This document shows, piece after piece, positions 11,698-23,031 of a stretch of 64,000 nucleotides of DNA. Under the pieces are notes generated by a model, which was given only the letters and a program-made list of their open reading frames with translations, did not search any database and was not told the origin of the DNA. Within the stretch, counting starts at the first letter, position 1; each line of letters begins with the position of its first letter. This DNA comes from Spinacia oleracea. Its lineage: Eukaryota; Streptophyta; Magnoliopsida; Caryophyllales; Amaranthaceae. Where the stretch lies: assembly GCF_020520425.1 (NCBI RefSeq), contig NC_079487.1:88851141-88915140 (forward strand), read 5' to 3'. A program made the translations under genes and the position numbers.

Positions 11698-12198
11698 TCT
11701 TGGAGTAAGACGATGGTCAAAGTATTAGACGGAGTGCGCCACACAAGTCATGGTGACCTGCTTTTGCGAGGGTCTCACGAGCCCCCGAGTGATAACATTT
11801 GACTTAAGGGTCATCACTTGAAGTGTCGACGTATCCCTCACGTGTCATTGGGATTTGTCAACAGGTAGTATAGAAACTCCCTCTCTTTGTCATTGGAAGT
11901 ATCTAAAGAGATGTAGAAACTCCCTCACTTTGTCATTGGGAGTAGCTACAGATATTTTTCGAAATCAAAGCTATAAAGTGTAATTGGGCCTGGCCAAGCC
12001 CAATCACGAGGTAAAAATATTTTTAAAGATTCTCATTTTTAGGGTTAGCTAAACGAGAAAACCCCCTTATTTTTATGGGACGTAAAACGAAGGAAAATCC
12101 ATCACATCGCTCCTTTTTGAAAAAAAAACAAAAAAAAAAACCAATCCTTTTATTTTTTGGAAAAGGGAAAACCAGAAAAAGTTATCGCTGCAGCGACT
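11698..12198. other. Tat 3' non-coding region before the tandem repeats
   Basis: Contains a short duplicated phrase, CTCCCTC(T/A)CTTTGTCATTGG, at about 11877-11895 and 11910-11938. No coding frame recognised. Confidence 0.5.
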
Positions 12199-12597
12199 AA
12201 GGACCTGCGCGGTTAGTGACGCAGACCCCGCCAGCTGAAGATGGCGAGCCTGTCCGTTGAGGGTGGACGCCCCGTCCGATAGAAGTGGACGAATCTGTTT
12301 TGATGTTTTGAAAATAAGGACCTACGCGGTTTGTGACGTAGACCCCGCCAGCTGAAGATGGCGAGCCTGTCCGCTGAGGGTGGACGCCCCGTCCGACAGA
12401 AGTGGACGAATCTGTTTTGAAATTTATTTGTGCTTTTTGAAAATAAGGACCTACGTGGTTTGTGACGTAGACCCCGCCGGCTGAAGATGGCGAGCCTATT
12501 CTAAATTTGAAGACTTTATTTTTCGAAAACTGAGGACCTGCGTGGCTAGTGACGCAGACCCCGCCCGTTTGAAGGTGGGCGAGCCCATTTTGAATTT
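12199..12597 (+). repeat. Tandem repeat, four units of about 87-129 bp, in the Tat 3' region
   Basis: Units start with (A)AGGACCTGCG/AGGACCTACG at about 12199, 12316, 12445 and 12532. Each contains GACG(C/T)AGACCCCGCC followed by GATGGCGAGCCT. The first two are nearly identical; the third and fourth lack the TCCGNTGAGGGTGGACG segment. Tandem repeats in this position are known in Tat retrotransposons. Confidence 0.92.
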
Positions 12598-12850
12598 CAT
12601 ACTTTCTTTTTATTTTGCCTATGTAGAAGGGCTTTGTGATTACAACCTGTTGGTGGGTCGCAATATTTCCTAATTAGGTGTGTCCTATGAGTGGGCCCAC
12701 ACTGTGTATATTTTTGTTTAACGATATCATTTTTTTTTTTTTTTTAAAATACCGTTTTTTACTTTGGAAAAGAAATATCAAGATAACGGATGTCTTACAA
12801 AAATAGGGGAATCGCGCGTGCCCGACAGCGAATATTCGCTTTCTAGGAAG

Positions 12851-12913
12851 CATTTTCAGCGCCCAGCTCCGGGTGCGAGAATTTCTAACGCCCAGGGCTG
12901 GGCGTTGAAAATG
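12851..12913. repeat. GCGCCCAG hairpin module, copy 2
   Basis: Begins CATTTTCAGCGCCCAG and ends CTGGGCGTTGAAAATG, with a middle TGCGAGAATTTCTAACGCCC. It lies just upstream of the putative transcription start of the antisense PMD gene. Confidence 0.88.
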
Positions 12914-12919
12914 CAAAGA

Positions 12920-13577
12920 GGAAACTCGTCTTTAAAAGACGCAGACCGTCTCCCTCCTTTCCCATTTCCACCATTTTCGCTCTCGCTTCTTCACTTCATT
13001 CTACTGATTTTTGCTCGTTTTCTTCACTTTTCTTCACGAATTCCACTCCAAATCACTTCCTAACCTTCCTAATGTAAGTAATTTTCAGTATTTTGAGCTT
13101 TTCTTTTCAATTTCAGTATTTTTGTCAAGTATTTTCGTGCATGAAATTGATTTGGGGGTTTTTGATTTTGTGCCCCTTTCCTTCAATTAGATAATTGGAA
13201 ATGTTCTATATGACATGTTAATCAGTTTGTGCATGTTGATTTTCGCAAGTATGTTTGGTTTTTTATTGATCTTGGGCATATTCATACTAGCCCCCGAGTA
13301 TACCTACGATTCTAGTATTTTCTTGCAATGTAGGTGTTCTTGGTATATTGCTTGCGTTCCTCATAATTCATGAGTGACAAATTATGGAAGAATTTTGATT
13401 TTGCTGGAGTTAACTTTTACTTAGGGAATTTTTGCTAAGTATGAACTTAGTATCATGTTTTTTAGGGGACAAAAAATTATATGACTCCATTTCATGAGTG
13501 AAATGCACTCTTTTTAGGGATCGGTGTGAGTGCCGACTTTGTCAAAAGTATAATGCCTTGTTGTATTGTTGATCAGC
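12920..13577 (+). promoter_or_regulatory. Putative promoter, 5'UTR exon and UTR intron of the antisense PMD gene
   Basis: A TTTAAAAG (about 12931) is followed by a pyrimidine-rich leader (12945-13072) typical of plant 5'UTRs. A GTAAGT donor follows at 13073. The next plausible acceptor, TTGTTGATCAG, ends at 13576, immediately before CATGTCTGAC. So the plus-strand gene appears to have its own leader exon and a UTR intron of about 500 bp, independent of the LTR promoter. Inferred from signals only. Confidence 0.45.
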
Positions 13578-15854
13578 ATGTCTGACAAGTTGTCACCTCC
13601 CTCTGGCGGCCACGAGGAGCGTGGCATGACGCGTCATTCCACTGGCGCGGGACCCCTATGGGTGGGTCCTGAGTACTACGACGGTCAGGACCTGCACTAC
13701 GACCTGGAGCATCACGTGACTACCCGCCTTCACGCGAGGAGGGACACCACAGTTCGCGGCTACGGTGCGGCGACGAGCGAGACTGTTTTCGGTTACCTGA
13801 GCTCGGACGCCCAGGCTTTGGTGAGGGCGAGCTCGTTGTTTCCGGTGGTTGAGACTTTCTGGGAGATACTGCGACTCAACATCTCCCTATCTTTTCTACG
13901 GTCATTCATGAGGTGGTGGTGGGACACTACCAATACTTTCCACTTTCCTTGGGGTGAGATGACGGTCACTCCTGAGGACTACACGGCTTTGACGGGCTTG
14001 ACCTTTACAGGGAACCCCGTTCGCCTGAGGTCGGATGGCCCACCATCGACTGTTGCTGAGGGTACCAGGCTCCTAGGCTCGTGGCTGGGTACGAGATTGC
14101 CTTCGTACCAGCCCCGTGGGATACCTTTTGCTGACCTGATGTGGGCCTTGGAGCGTGGGGTGGAGGAGTCGTCTTTGAGACAGGCCCGACTGTTCTACCT
14201 TCATTTCATCACTTCCACTTTTCTGTCGGGTCCTACTGACACTTTTGACCCGAGATGGATAGGCCTTGTGGAGGACGTGTCTGCGCTGGGCGACTATTGC
14301 TGGGGTGATTTGGGTTATGCGACGCTCATAGGCCAGATGAGCTTGGCGGTGCGAGACTCGGAGCCGCGTAGACATCACTTTGTCATTGCATTGGCGGGAG
14401 TGCCGCGTTTGATCGAGGTGTGTACCTAGCCCTTCTTTTGTTTTCTTGCCTTTTACTGGGCCTTTTTCTGATGTATTATTATTTTTTTTCTTTTACAGCT
14501 GTGGGCTTTTGAGCACTTGCCTTGGCTGTCTCCCCGAAAGGGGCAGAGGCCTTTGGAGTACCCTGCCGGTCGTCGTTGGGGTTGGAAGAAGAAGCTGACG
14601 GCGCGTCCGCCGCCCGGTACCGTGTGGGATCTTATCCGGGACGGGAACCCTGAGCATGTGCAGCACCTTATCCTTTATCTCGTATTTCGTCATTTTTGTT
14701 TCTATGTGCGAGATCTGATTGCGTTTGTATTCACAAAAACAGGTGGTCTGGACCCCATGGCTCTCCTTTAGGGGTGCTTATGCTTCGGTCAGGGATAGCT
14801 ATGCCCTGAGCCAGATGCGGGTTTTGTTCGTTGGCCGTCGCGACCCTGTCTGGTACCTGGGAGAGCGGGTACGTATGCAGACTGTCGGGGTTTTTTCGGT
14901 GCCTCAGCCCCCGCCTGCGACCATGATGTCTACTCGTTCGATAGGTGAGGCGTGGAGGGCCCATTCGAGGACTGGCGTGCCGGCGACGGAGTTGGTGATA
15001 GCGGGAGCTAGCTATCATCAGTTCATCCAGGATTCTCTTCGTCTCCCGGAACCCGGCGCTGTAAGTTACTCTTTTTCCTTATTGATTTCTCTCAGTGTTT
15101 TCATGTTCGTGCCCATGTGTTTATGTTTACTGTGTTTTGTGCAGGATGTTCCTGACCCTTCATGAGGGGGATGGGTTCTTCCCGATGCTCGGATCTCGTA
15201 TATCGGGGAGAGTGGATCCGAGATTGTGGAGACTGTCCCGGCAGGCCGGGTTTTTCATGCTCCGCTCCCTGAGGGAGTACAGGCAGTATGCACCTTTTAT
15301 TTATGCATCCTTCTGATATCCTTTGTTTTTTTTCTTTTTGTTACTAACACTCCCGTTTCAGGTTTCGGCCCGCACGGCCAACGCCATGGTGGGGGTGATC
15401 AACCGGTTGAAGTCCGCGTTGGTTCGGGCCCGATCTGCACTTTCTTGCAGGAGCCCCCACTCCACTCGGGTAATGTGCCATTTTTTATTTTGATCTGTAC
15501 CTTTTTTTTGGCTTTCCGTCACTTACTTTCCTTCTTCTTTTGCAGACGAGGACCGGACGAGCCGGGGCCGACGACGCGAGACCATCGGGCGGGGGACACG
15601 GTCGTGGGGAGAGAGAGAGGGCACGGCACTCGCCCCTACGGCATCGCCGTTCTGATGTGGGGGTGAGTTCTTCCGGGGAGAGGTCTGAGCCGGAGCGTAG
15701 GCGACGTTCCGTGTTGGTGGCTCGAGAGCCTAGCCCCGAGTTGCAGCCACAGCCTCATTTTTGGGGCGATTCTGGCTGGGGGTCCTCATACCACGGGGAG
15801 TGGAGCGGATGGACCGGCGAGGCTTGGAGACATGAAGCTGATGACGAGTCTTAG
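13578..15854 (+). CDS. Antisense plant-mobile-domain (PMD, MAIL1/MAIN-like) gene inside the Tat element
   Basis: Exon 1 is 13578-14417 (280 codons). It has the PMD hallmark TFHFPWGEMTVTPEDYTALT (about residues 120-140) and the later DYCWGDLGYATLIGQM block. GT-AG junctions in phase 0 lead to 14499-14657 (starts LWAFEHLPWL), then 14743-15060 (starts VVWTPWLSF, contains WYLGERVRMQ, ends at a GTAAGT donor). Reading on at 15145 gives a stop after six codons (15163). Exon-like pieces in other phases follow at 15145-15300, 15361-15473 and 15546-15854, so the C-terminus is frameshifted or spliced differently. PMD proteins occur as host genes (MAIN, MAIL1) and as transposon cargo. The frame is antisense to pol. 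Translation starts at the ATG at 13578, not at the upstream TTG. Confidence 0.72.
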
Positions 15855-16687
15855 GCTTGCCTCCTCTTTTGTATTTATTCATTCTTGTATTTCGCGTGTA
15901 TATATATTTTATTTTTTTTGCGAATTCACGGTGCAAGAATGTTTTGAGCCTTCCATGGGATTTGCTATGAGGCCTCGACATATTATAGCAGTAATAGCTT
16001 TCTAAACCAACGACGAATTTTTAAAAAAGAAAGAATTCCATATATAAAAATGAGTTCATACAAGAGTGCACACATGTTTTTAGACTAGCCGACTACTTGG
16101 GGTATTACATATGGATGTTTTCCTTATGTCTGTATTTGGGGTTTTTTTTTTGCCGACTCGTGCCATACTCCTTTGTTGGGCTTACTCCTGAAAACTCTTG
16201 TGGCTTCGTTTTTCGTTCTATTTGGCCTTGCCCGTGCATGGGTTAGGGTATAGTGCCCTTTATAATATCCTTTCCTCTTGATGTGTTCCATGACTTTTTT
16301 TTTAAAAAAATTTATATTGGACCGAATCCATAAGGATTGCCTACGTATCTTGTCAGAATCAGGTCGCGCGTAGTTCTAGCTGTATGTTTTTTGAAAGGGG
16401 TGTGTTCATTACACATCTGCTACCCCCCCAAGTGTTCGTGGTTCTTTTGATGATCCATCAAAGGAATACGAACACTTGCATAAGCGGGAGAGTTGGTGGC
16501 AAGAAGGAATGACGCCCAAGCTGGGCGTTGGAAACTTAGGCGCCTATACCTGGGCGCTGAAACTTCGGTCTTCGCCCTTTCTACTTTAGCGAGTTTTATG
16601 CCGTTTTGTTTAGAGTAATACACAGAATGTTTGCTTATGAGTTCTTAATGTGTATTATTAGATGCCTTAACTCCGGACTGAATTTTA
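15855..16687. other. Spacer between the antisense PMD gene and pol
   Basis: Non-coding, with short poly-T/A runs. It holds hairpin module copy 3 at 16510-16563. The two genes are tail to tail here. Confidence 0.5.
16510..16563. repeat. GCGCCCAG hairpin module, copy 3
   Basis: Two adjacent palindromic units, GACGCCCAAGCTGGGCGTTG and GGCGCCTATACCTGGGCGC, separated by GAAACTTA. Confidence 0.85.
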
Positions 16688-19600
16688 TTAAATATAGTAC
16701 TTTTTTAATTGGTCTAAATTCGTGAGGTTTGCGAATTCCATTCCATCTATGTCGGCTAGTTGGACCGCTCCGCCGGATAGGATGGTCTTTACAAAATATG
16801 GTCCGGTCCAATTAGGCCGGAATTTTCCTCGAGGGTCCGTAGTAGGTGCGCAGACTTCTTTTAACACAAAATCGCCTTCTTTGATATTTCGAGGTTTGAC
16901 TCTTTTGTTGAAATGCGTTTTTGATACACTTGCACGTGATGTAAAGCTCTCAACCTCCGTTCGTCTAACAGGACGAGCTCGTCGTACCTAGCTTGAACCC
17001 AATCGGCCTCGGGCAGCTTGCTTTCTAAGACGATCCGGAGGGAGGGAATTTCCAACTCGATCGGTTGGACTGCTTCCATTCCGTATACCAGGGAGTAGGG
17101 TGTTACTCCAGTGGAGGTGCGGATTGAGGTTCGGTAACCCCATAATGCAAAGTGTAATTTGTTAGGCCAATCCTTATAATTCTCGGCCATTTTTTCGATT
17201 ATAACTTTAATGTTTTTGTTGGCCGCCTCTACCGCGCCGTTCATTTGCGGCCTGTAGGGAGAGGATTTATGATGTTTGACATGATATTTTTCGAGCAGGT
17301 CATGGACTTCGGCCCTAAAGTGGGAACCTTGGTCGCTTATGATTTCATGTGGAACCCCGTATCGACAGAATATGTTCTTTTCTAGGAATCGAGCGACATG
17401 CTTGGCCGTTAATTTTGCATAGGAGATTGCCTCTACCCATTTAGTGAAGTAGTCAATTGCGACTAAAACGTACTCGTGTCCCCCTACGCCTGTTGGTGTT
17501 ACTTTGCCGATTATATCTATACCCCAGGTGGAAAAGGGCCATGGGGAAGTGAAGGTGTATAGTTCTGAGGGAGGCAAGTGGTTAAGGTTACTGAAGATTT
17601 GGCATTTTGGGCAAGTTTTCACAAAGTGATGGCAATCGGTTTCCATGGTGGTCCAATAATACCCTGAGCGGGATATCTTCCGGGATAGCATTTTACCGTT
17701 CATATGAGGTCCACACACGCCGTTATGGTATTCTTCCATTAGTCTTTGGGCTTGGTTTTGGTGAACACAAAGTAACTTGATTTTATTCGGCGTGTATTTG
17801 TACAGTTCCCCCAGGATTATGCTATATTGTGAAGCGAGGAGGCGTAGGGCCTTTTGTGCTCGCGGGGAGGTGTTTGGGGGGAATTTCCCGCTTGTTTTGT
17901 AACGAAGGATGTCCGTATACCATGGTTCTTCTTCGGTGTTTTCGGGTTCGGAGTCTATGGCACAGCAATAAGCCGGCTCTTTTCTTCGTTCGACCCGAAG
18001 GGTCATTCCGTCCCATTTATTCGGGATGTTGAGCATTGAAGCTAGCTTCGCTAGTGCATCCGCGAATTGGTTGTCATCTCTTGGTAAGTACGTATACTCG
18101 ATTTTTTCGAATTGCTCGACTATTTGGTCTAAGTGAGCTTGGTATTTTGAGAGACTAGTGCTTCGGACCTTCCATCTTTTGGATATATGGTTTATTATTA
18201 GGGAAGAATCCACGAAGACTTGTAGATGCTTGACTCCGAGGCTAACTGCGGCCTCTAGCCCGACTATGAAGGCTTCATATTCGGCGGCGTTGTTCGTGGC
18301 CTCGAAGTCAAGTTTGACGGAAATTGGTATATGGGCCCCTTCGGGACTGACTAGGAGAACTCCGACACCGCATCCCTTCTGATTGGACGCGCCATCGAAG
18401 TATAGTGTCCAATAGTCGTCTCGTATCATCAGAAGTTCCTCGTCAGGGAGGAGGTAAGCTTCCGTGGTTTCCTCATTCGCAGCATGCTCGGCCAGGAACT
18501 CGGCTACCGCCCTTCCTTTGATTGTTTTTTCTGGCATGAATTTTAGGTCAAACTCTGAGAGCATGACTAGCCACCTGGACAGGCGACCATTTAGGGCGGG
18601 CTTTTCGAACATGTATTTTAAGGGGTCTAGTTGTGACACTATATGAACGGTGTGGGCCAATAGGTAATGTCTAAGTTTTTTGGATGCCCAGACGAGGGCG
18701 AGGCAGGTTTTCTCAAGCTCTGTATATCTCGTCTCGTACTGTATGAACTTCTTGCTCAAGTAGTAAATGGCTCGCTCGGACCCATGTACACACTGTGAGA
18801 GCATAGCTCCCACTGCAGTATCCGTGACGGTTAGGTATAGGCGCAAAGGGATTCCAGGCAAAGGCGGGGAAAGGACGGGTGGTTTGCTTAGATATTCTTT
18901 GATTTTATCGAAGGAAATTTGGCATTGTTCATCCCATTCGACTTTCTCTTCTTTTCTTAATTTTTTGAATATTGGCTCGCAAGTCATAGTAAGCTTGGAA
19001 ATGAACCTACTAATGTATTGCAGCTTTCCTAAGAAGCCCCTTATCTGTTTTTCAGTTTTTGGTGGGGGCATTTCGGTAATGGCTTTAATCTTGGATGGGT
19101 CTTCTCGATTCCCCGCGTACTAACAACATATCCTAGTAATTTTCCAGAGGTTACCCCGAACACACATTTTTGTGGATTTAGTCTCATGTTATATTTTAAG
19201 ATTCTGGTGAAGAACTTTCTAAGTGCCGGGAGGTGACCGTGCCGGTCTTTAGATTTGACGATCATGTCGTCTACATAGACCTCAATTTCTTTGTGTATCA
19301 TGTCATGGAGTAACGTGGTGGCTGTTCTTTGATAGGTGGCCCCCGCGTTTTTCAAACCAAAAGGCATTACAGTGTAGCAATATGTACCCCAAGGGGTAAT
19401 GAAGGTTGTTTTTTCCATGTCTTCTTCTGCCATAAGTATTTGGTTATATCCTGCGTACCCATCCATAAAGGAGATAAGCGCGTGTTATGCGGTGTTGTCT
19501 ACCAATATGTCAATGTGAGGTAGGGGGAAGTCATCTTTGGGACTGGCTTTGTTGAGGTCTCGAAAGTCTACGCACATTCGCACTCGTCCATCTTTTTTAG

Positions 19601-20591
19601 CTACGGGGACAATATTGGCCACCCATTCTGGGTAGTTGGAGACTTTTATGAAGCCGGCGTCTAATTGTTTAGTGACTTCTTCTTTTATTTTCAAGGCTAT
19701 CTCTGGTTTGAGGCGCCGTAGCTTTTGTTTTACTGGCGTCATTTTGGGATCTAGCGGGATTTTATGCTCAGCAATTTCTCGATCTATTCCTGGCATGTCT
19801 TTGTAGGACCAAGCAAAGACACCCTCGAATTCCCGCAAAGTGGAGATTAGATCGGTTTTTTCAGTGGGAGTTAAGGTGAGGCCAATTTTAATGATTTTAG
19901 GATTTTCCTCTGTTCCGATATTTACTGATTATGTGTCCTCAATTATAGGAGTTTTGAATTCTTGTTCATTTACAGCTTTTATTAATTCGGTATATTCCTC
20001 TTCTGGCTCTTTTTCGTGCTCATTAGTGGCGAGACATTCTGCATTATTACTCGGATTTTTAAGCGGCATATACTCGAAAGTTTTGTTTATCTTATTAAAG
20101 TCATGAAGCATTACATCAAAAAGATCTCCCGGAGTAGATATTTCTGGGTCTAAACTATTTTTGGGAGGGGTTACCATTTTGCTAGGTTCGGACTCGGAGT
20201 CAGACTCGGATTCAGACTCTAATTCTTCATACATTGGACCCTCTCCCGCAGATATCTTGAACTTCATCCCACGGGCATTAGTCCATTTGAAGGTCTTGCG
20301 CCACCCTCGTTGGATTTGGTCATCTTTTGAGGATGACGGAGCGATCAATTTAGTAGGATCGAACAATTCGTCTTGAAGGGCTAATGCCATAATTTCTGTT
20401 TCGTTCCTTGCTTTTTTCCTTTCTAACCCAAACACTAGCCCGAAAGCATGTGAGTTGGGGGGCGTTTTTGGCATAGCGGGGTTCTTTGAGGCGAGTGGCC
20501 TTTGAGAACGTAGAGGGTCGTATCCCAGAGCATGCATCTCTTGGGTTTGTGCGACCTCTAGGAATAGATGTTTGAGATACGCTTCTTCCAT
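16688..20591 (-). pseudogene. Tat pol: RT, RNase H, archaeal-type RNase H, integrase (broken)
   Basis: On minus the order is a linker region (20591-19932), RT with VRMCVDFRDLN and the YVDD box (about 19280), RNase H with YFDGAS-type motifs in the second (aRNH) domain near 18400, then integrase. The integrase has HHFVKTCPKCQ zinc-finger remnants, GIDIIGKV with the first catalytic Asp, and SDQGSHF with the second. Four lesions are visible: in-frame stops at 19929-19931 and 19485-19487, a 1 bp frameshift near 19100 and a frameshift near 16905. The last ~70 codons continue in another frame to a stop at 16690-16688. The 736-codon frame at 16861-19071 is otherwise clean. It cannot make a full polyprotein. 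The dual RNase H is a recognised Tat-lineage trait. Confidence 0.93.
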
Positions 20592-21843
20592 TACGATCCT
20601 TGATGGCTATCACGGGTAGGTATTCAGGGGCCCTGCATTTTTGTTGTGGAGTAGGAGACGCATTAGTTTATTTCGTGAGTCGGTTTTTAGACATTTTATG
20701 ACTACCCTTAAGTCGGACTAGTATATTTGGACTACTATGTGTGCACTTTTGAACTCTTTATATTTTCGAAAATCTTTGCCCGTGTGGCATTCATAATTAT
20801 TAGCATGCCCGGTTTTTGACGCCGAGCATTGTCGTCGTAGGAGGCCTAACAACGACACAAAGAGTTATTTATATATTTTTTAGTCGCTTTAAGAATCGAG
20901 TGCTTTTCATACGCCCTTGCAGCAGTTCTTTACGAATAGTTTTTTTTTGCTACATATTTTTTGCGCGGGCACCGAGGCTGCTGCGCCTGACCAAAAGGCC
21001 AGGCAGCAACTTCAGCGCCCAGCGTAGGGCGTGAGAAATTATGGCGCCCAGCCAGGGGCGTTGAAAATGCATCCCTGGTTGGTTCTCGTTTTCTGTTCAC
21101 GTCTATTTTTTGTTTATGCGACTTTGATTTAGCGTGCTTGCCTAATAACGTCCTTACGCGTTGTGCAGCGTTTGTGGGATTCGTTATAGGCCATCCCGAG
21201 CGTCACTTATTTTTGTGGCGATCGTTCGGGCTTGCGGAACACGTATCTTGGTATAACTCTTTGGCCAATTGGTTTATGAATGTTTGGGCAATTTTTTTTA
21301 GGTCGTTGGTTTGCTAACATTGTTTGTCACACACAATCACATATTTCGCTACACATAACTAACATTACATCATGAAGCAATAATATTATGTCATGTAGTT
21401 TATGATAAGCTTCTATGGGTAGTTTTTGCGCCTGGCTTGGTACCGCTTCTATCGCAGATCCAACACATGCCCCGGTCGAGGTAGTGCCTTCAACAGACGA
21501 ATTTCGCCCAAGAGGCCAATCACGATGTAAGCCAAGGGGGCATGCACCAATGAGAGGGACCTAATGGGCAAGCGATTGGGTTTGGGACGGGTGTACTACT
21601 AGCGAAAGTTCCGAGTGGACAACATTCGAAGCGTATGCACCCCCCGGTTGGCGATGGGTATCCTTAGTCCCAACTCCCGAGATGAAACATCAAGGGAGCC
21701 AAGATTCATTATGCGGTTCTGTCCGTTCACATTAATATGCTGATTTTCAGGTCGTCCCAACTTGATGGGGAAATAAACGCGGGGTAGGATCGTTTCACCC
21801 TTCGGCTATTTTGATTACCTACGAGCACGAGTATTTCCTTCAC
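20592..21843 (-). other. Tat leader without gag or protease
   Basis: Only about 1.25 kb separates the PBS from the pol frame. I find no gag capsid or zinc-knuckle frame and no aspartic-protease DTG/DSG motif. A full Tat element carries over 2 kb of coding sequence here, so gag-PR has been deleted. Hairpin module copy 4 lies at 21010-21070. Confidence 0.65.
21010..21070. repeat. GCGCCCAG hairpin module, copy 4
   Basis: CTTCAGCGCCCAGCGTAGGG, then GTGAGAAATTAT, then GGCGCCCAG...GGGGCGTTGAAAATGC. Same two-unit layout as copies 2 and 3, here in the Tat leader. Confidence 0.88.
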
Positions 21844-21863
21844 TATCCCCAGTGGAGTCGCCA
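21844..21863 (-). other. Primer binding site (tRNA-Arg type)
   Basis: On minus: TGGCGACTCCACTGGGGATA, one base after the 5' LTR. This is the PBS known from Ogre/Tat elements. It fixes the element's orientation and tells which LTR is the 5' one. Confidence 0.92.
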
Positions 21864-22309
21864 CTGTGAGGGGGTCGAAAAAGCACGAGGCTAATGCGTG
21901 ACCTTGTCCCTCGTGGGTGTGACGTTTCTTTTTTTGTCAAATCAAGTGTAATTGGATTTCCTGTGAGTTTACACCCAATTGACTAGTAATATAGGAATCG
22001 CCATTCAGTTTTTAACGACAATGAGAAAAACTGACAAAACCCGGTTATCGTGACATAAAGGGAGTGCAATTTGTTTGACCACGACGGTCGTAGGTTCCCT
22101 TGTGATCCCTGGTGTGGGGATCTCTCAACATACACCCGCAAGGTAGAGATTGAGGATTCGGGGGACTGTAAATACCGAGAGGAGTACTCGCTCTTCGATA
22201 ACTCCAGAGGCAGGATATCCTTACTAGCTCAGCATAAATAATTGAAGGGACATGCGTTAACTATTAAACTAATCTGAGTTTATTTTAACAATATGCAACA
22301 TACACTAGA

Positions 22310-22450
22310 GGAAAAATCGTCATGTGCTTCTCTTCAAGTGCGGGGCATTTAATAAATTGGCAGCACTTGAGAGCAAAAAAAAAACATATTTCACAAGTGC
22401 GGGCACATTTTAGAAATTTGGCAGCACTTGGGTTCAAGTGCGAGCTCATT
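22310..22450 (+). repeat. CACTA left subterminal repeats
   Basis: Three spaced CAAGTGCG(G/A)G(C/G) motifs alternate with (T)TGGCAGCACTTG. They match the right subterminal array and are probably transposase binding sites. Confidence 0.8.
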
Positions 22451-22895
22451 TATAAAAAAACCCGCAAAAAATAATTCCTAATTATAGTATTGTACTGTGC
22501 ACAAAATAATTCCTAATTATAATTCCTAATTATAATTCCTTTATCCCTTTATCCCTTTTCTCCTTTCCTTTATTTCTTTTGTTCTGGATCGTTTTCCCTA
22601 ATTCATTTTCCAACCTAAGCTTCTCTCATCTCTCCTCATCCTCCTCTCATCAAATCAAACTCCATAATAATCCACCAAATTCCGATCTTCCCACCACCAT
22701 TCATGTGTTGTTTGTCTCAGTCTCAACCAGGTGGCTGGTGGCAGTGTTGCGTCAGAGTTTGATCTTTTTTGTAGGTATTATTCTCCTTATTTTTTCGGTT
22801 TTTGTGATTTATTTTTGTGTTTTATGAATAGGGTAGTTGTTATTGTTGATGCTTTTTGTGTTTTATTAAATTTTAAAAGATGGGCGTTGAATGAA

Positions 22896-23031
22896 TTTGT
22901 AGAATAACAAGAAGTTGGTGTTTGGGGATGTCTATGGAGCTGTTTTGCTTCCTAAACAGGTGGAGCTTGAAAAATCCCAGAATATGGACCTTCAATTCCA
23001 AGTTCCTGATGTTGGCAAAGCGTTTCAGGTA
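22896..23031 (+). other. Exon-like segment in the CACTA interior, unidentified
   Basis: An acceptor-like TTTGTAG precedes an open stretch reading KKLVFGDVYGAVLLPKQVEL, ending near the GTATAG donor-like sequence at 23031. A second open stretch at about 23311-23412 reads EVGEFLSGALVGWGNGEGGF. I do not recognise either; they may be captured exons. Confidence 0.3.

Noticed and set aside
13578-14417. PMD frame as a single-copy host gene (MAIN/MAIL1 orthologue)
   Set aside because: It lies between the LTRs of a Tat element with intact target duplications, so it is element cargo.
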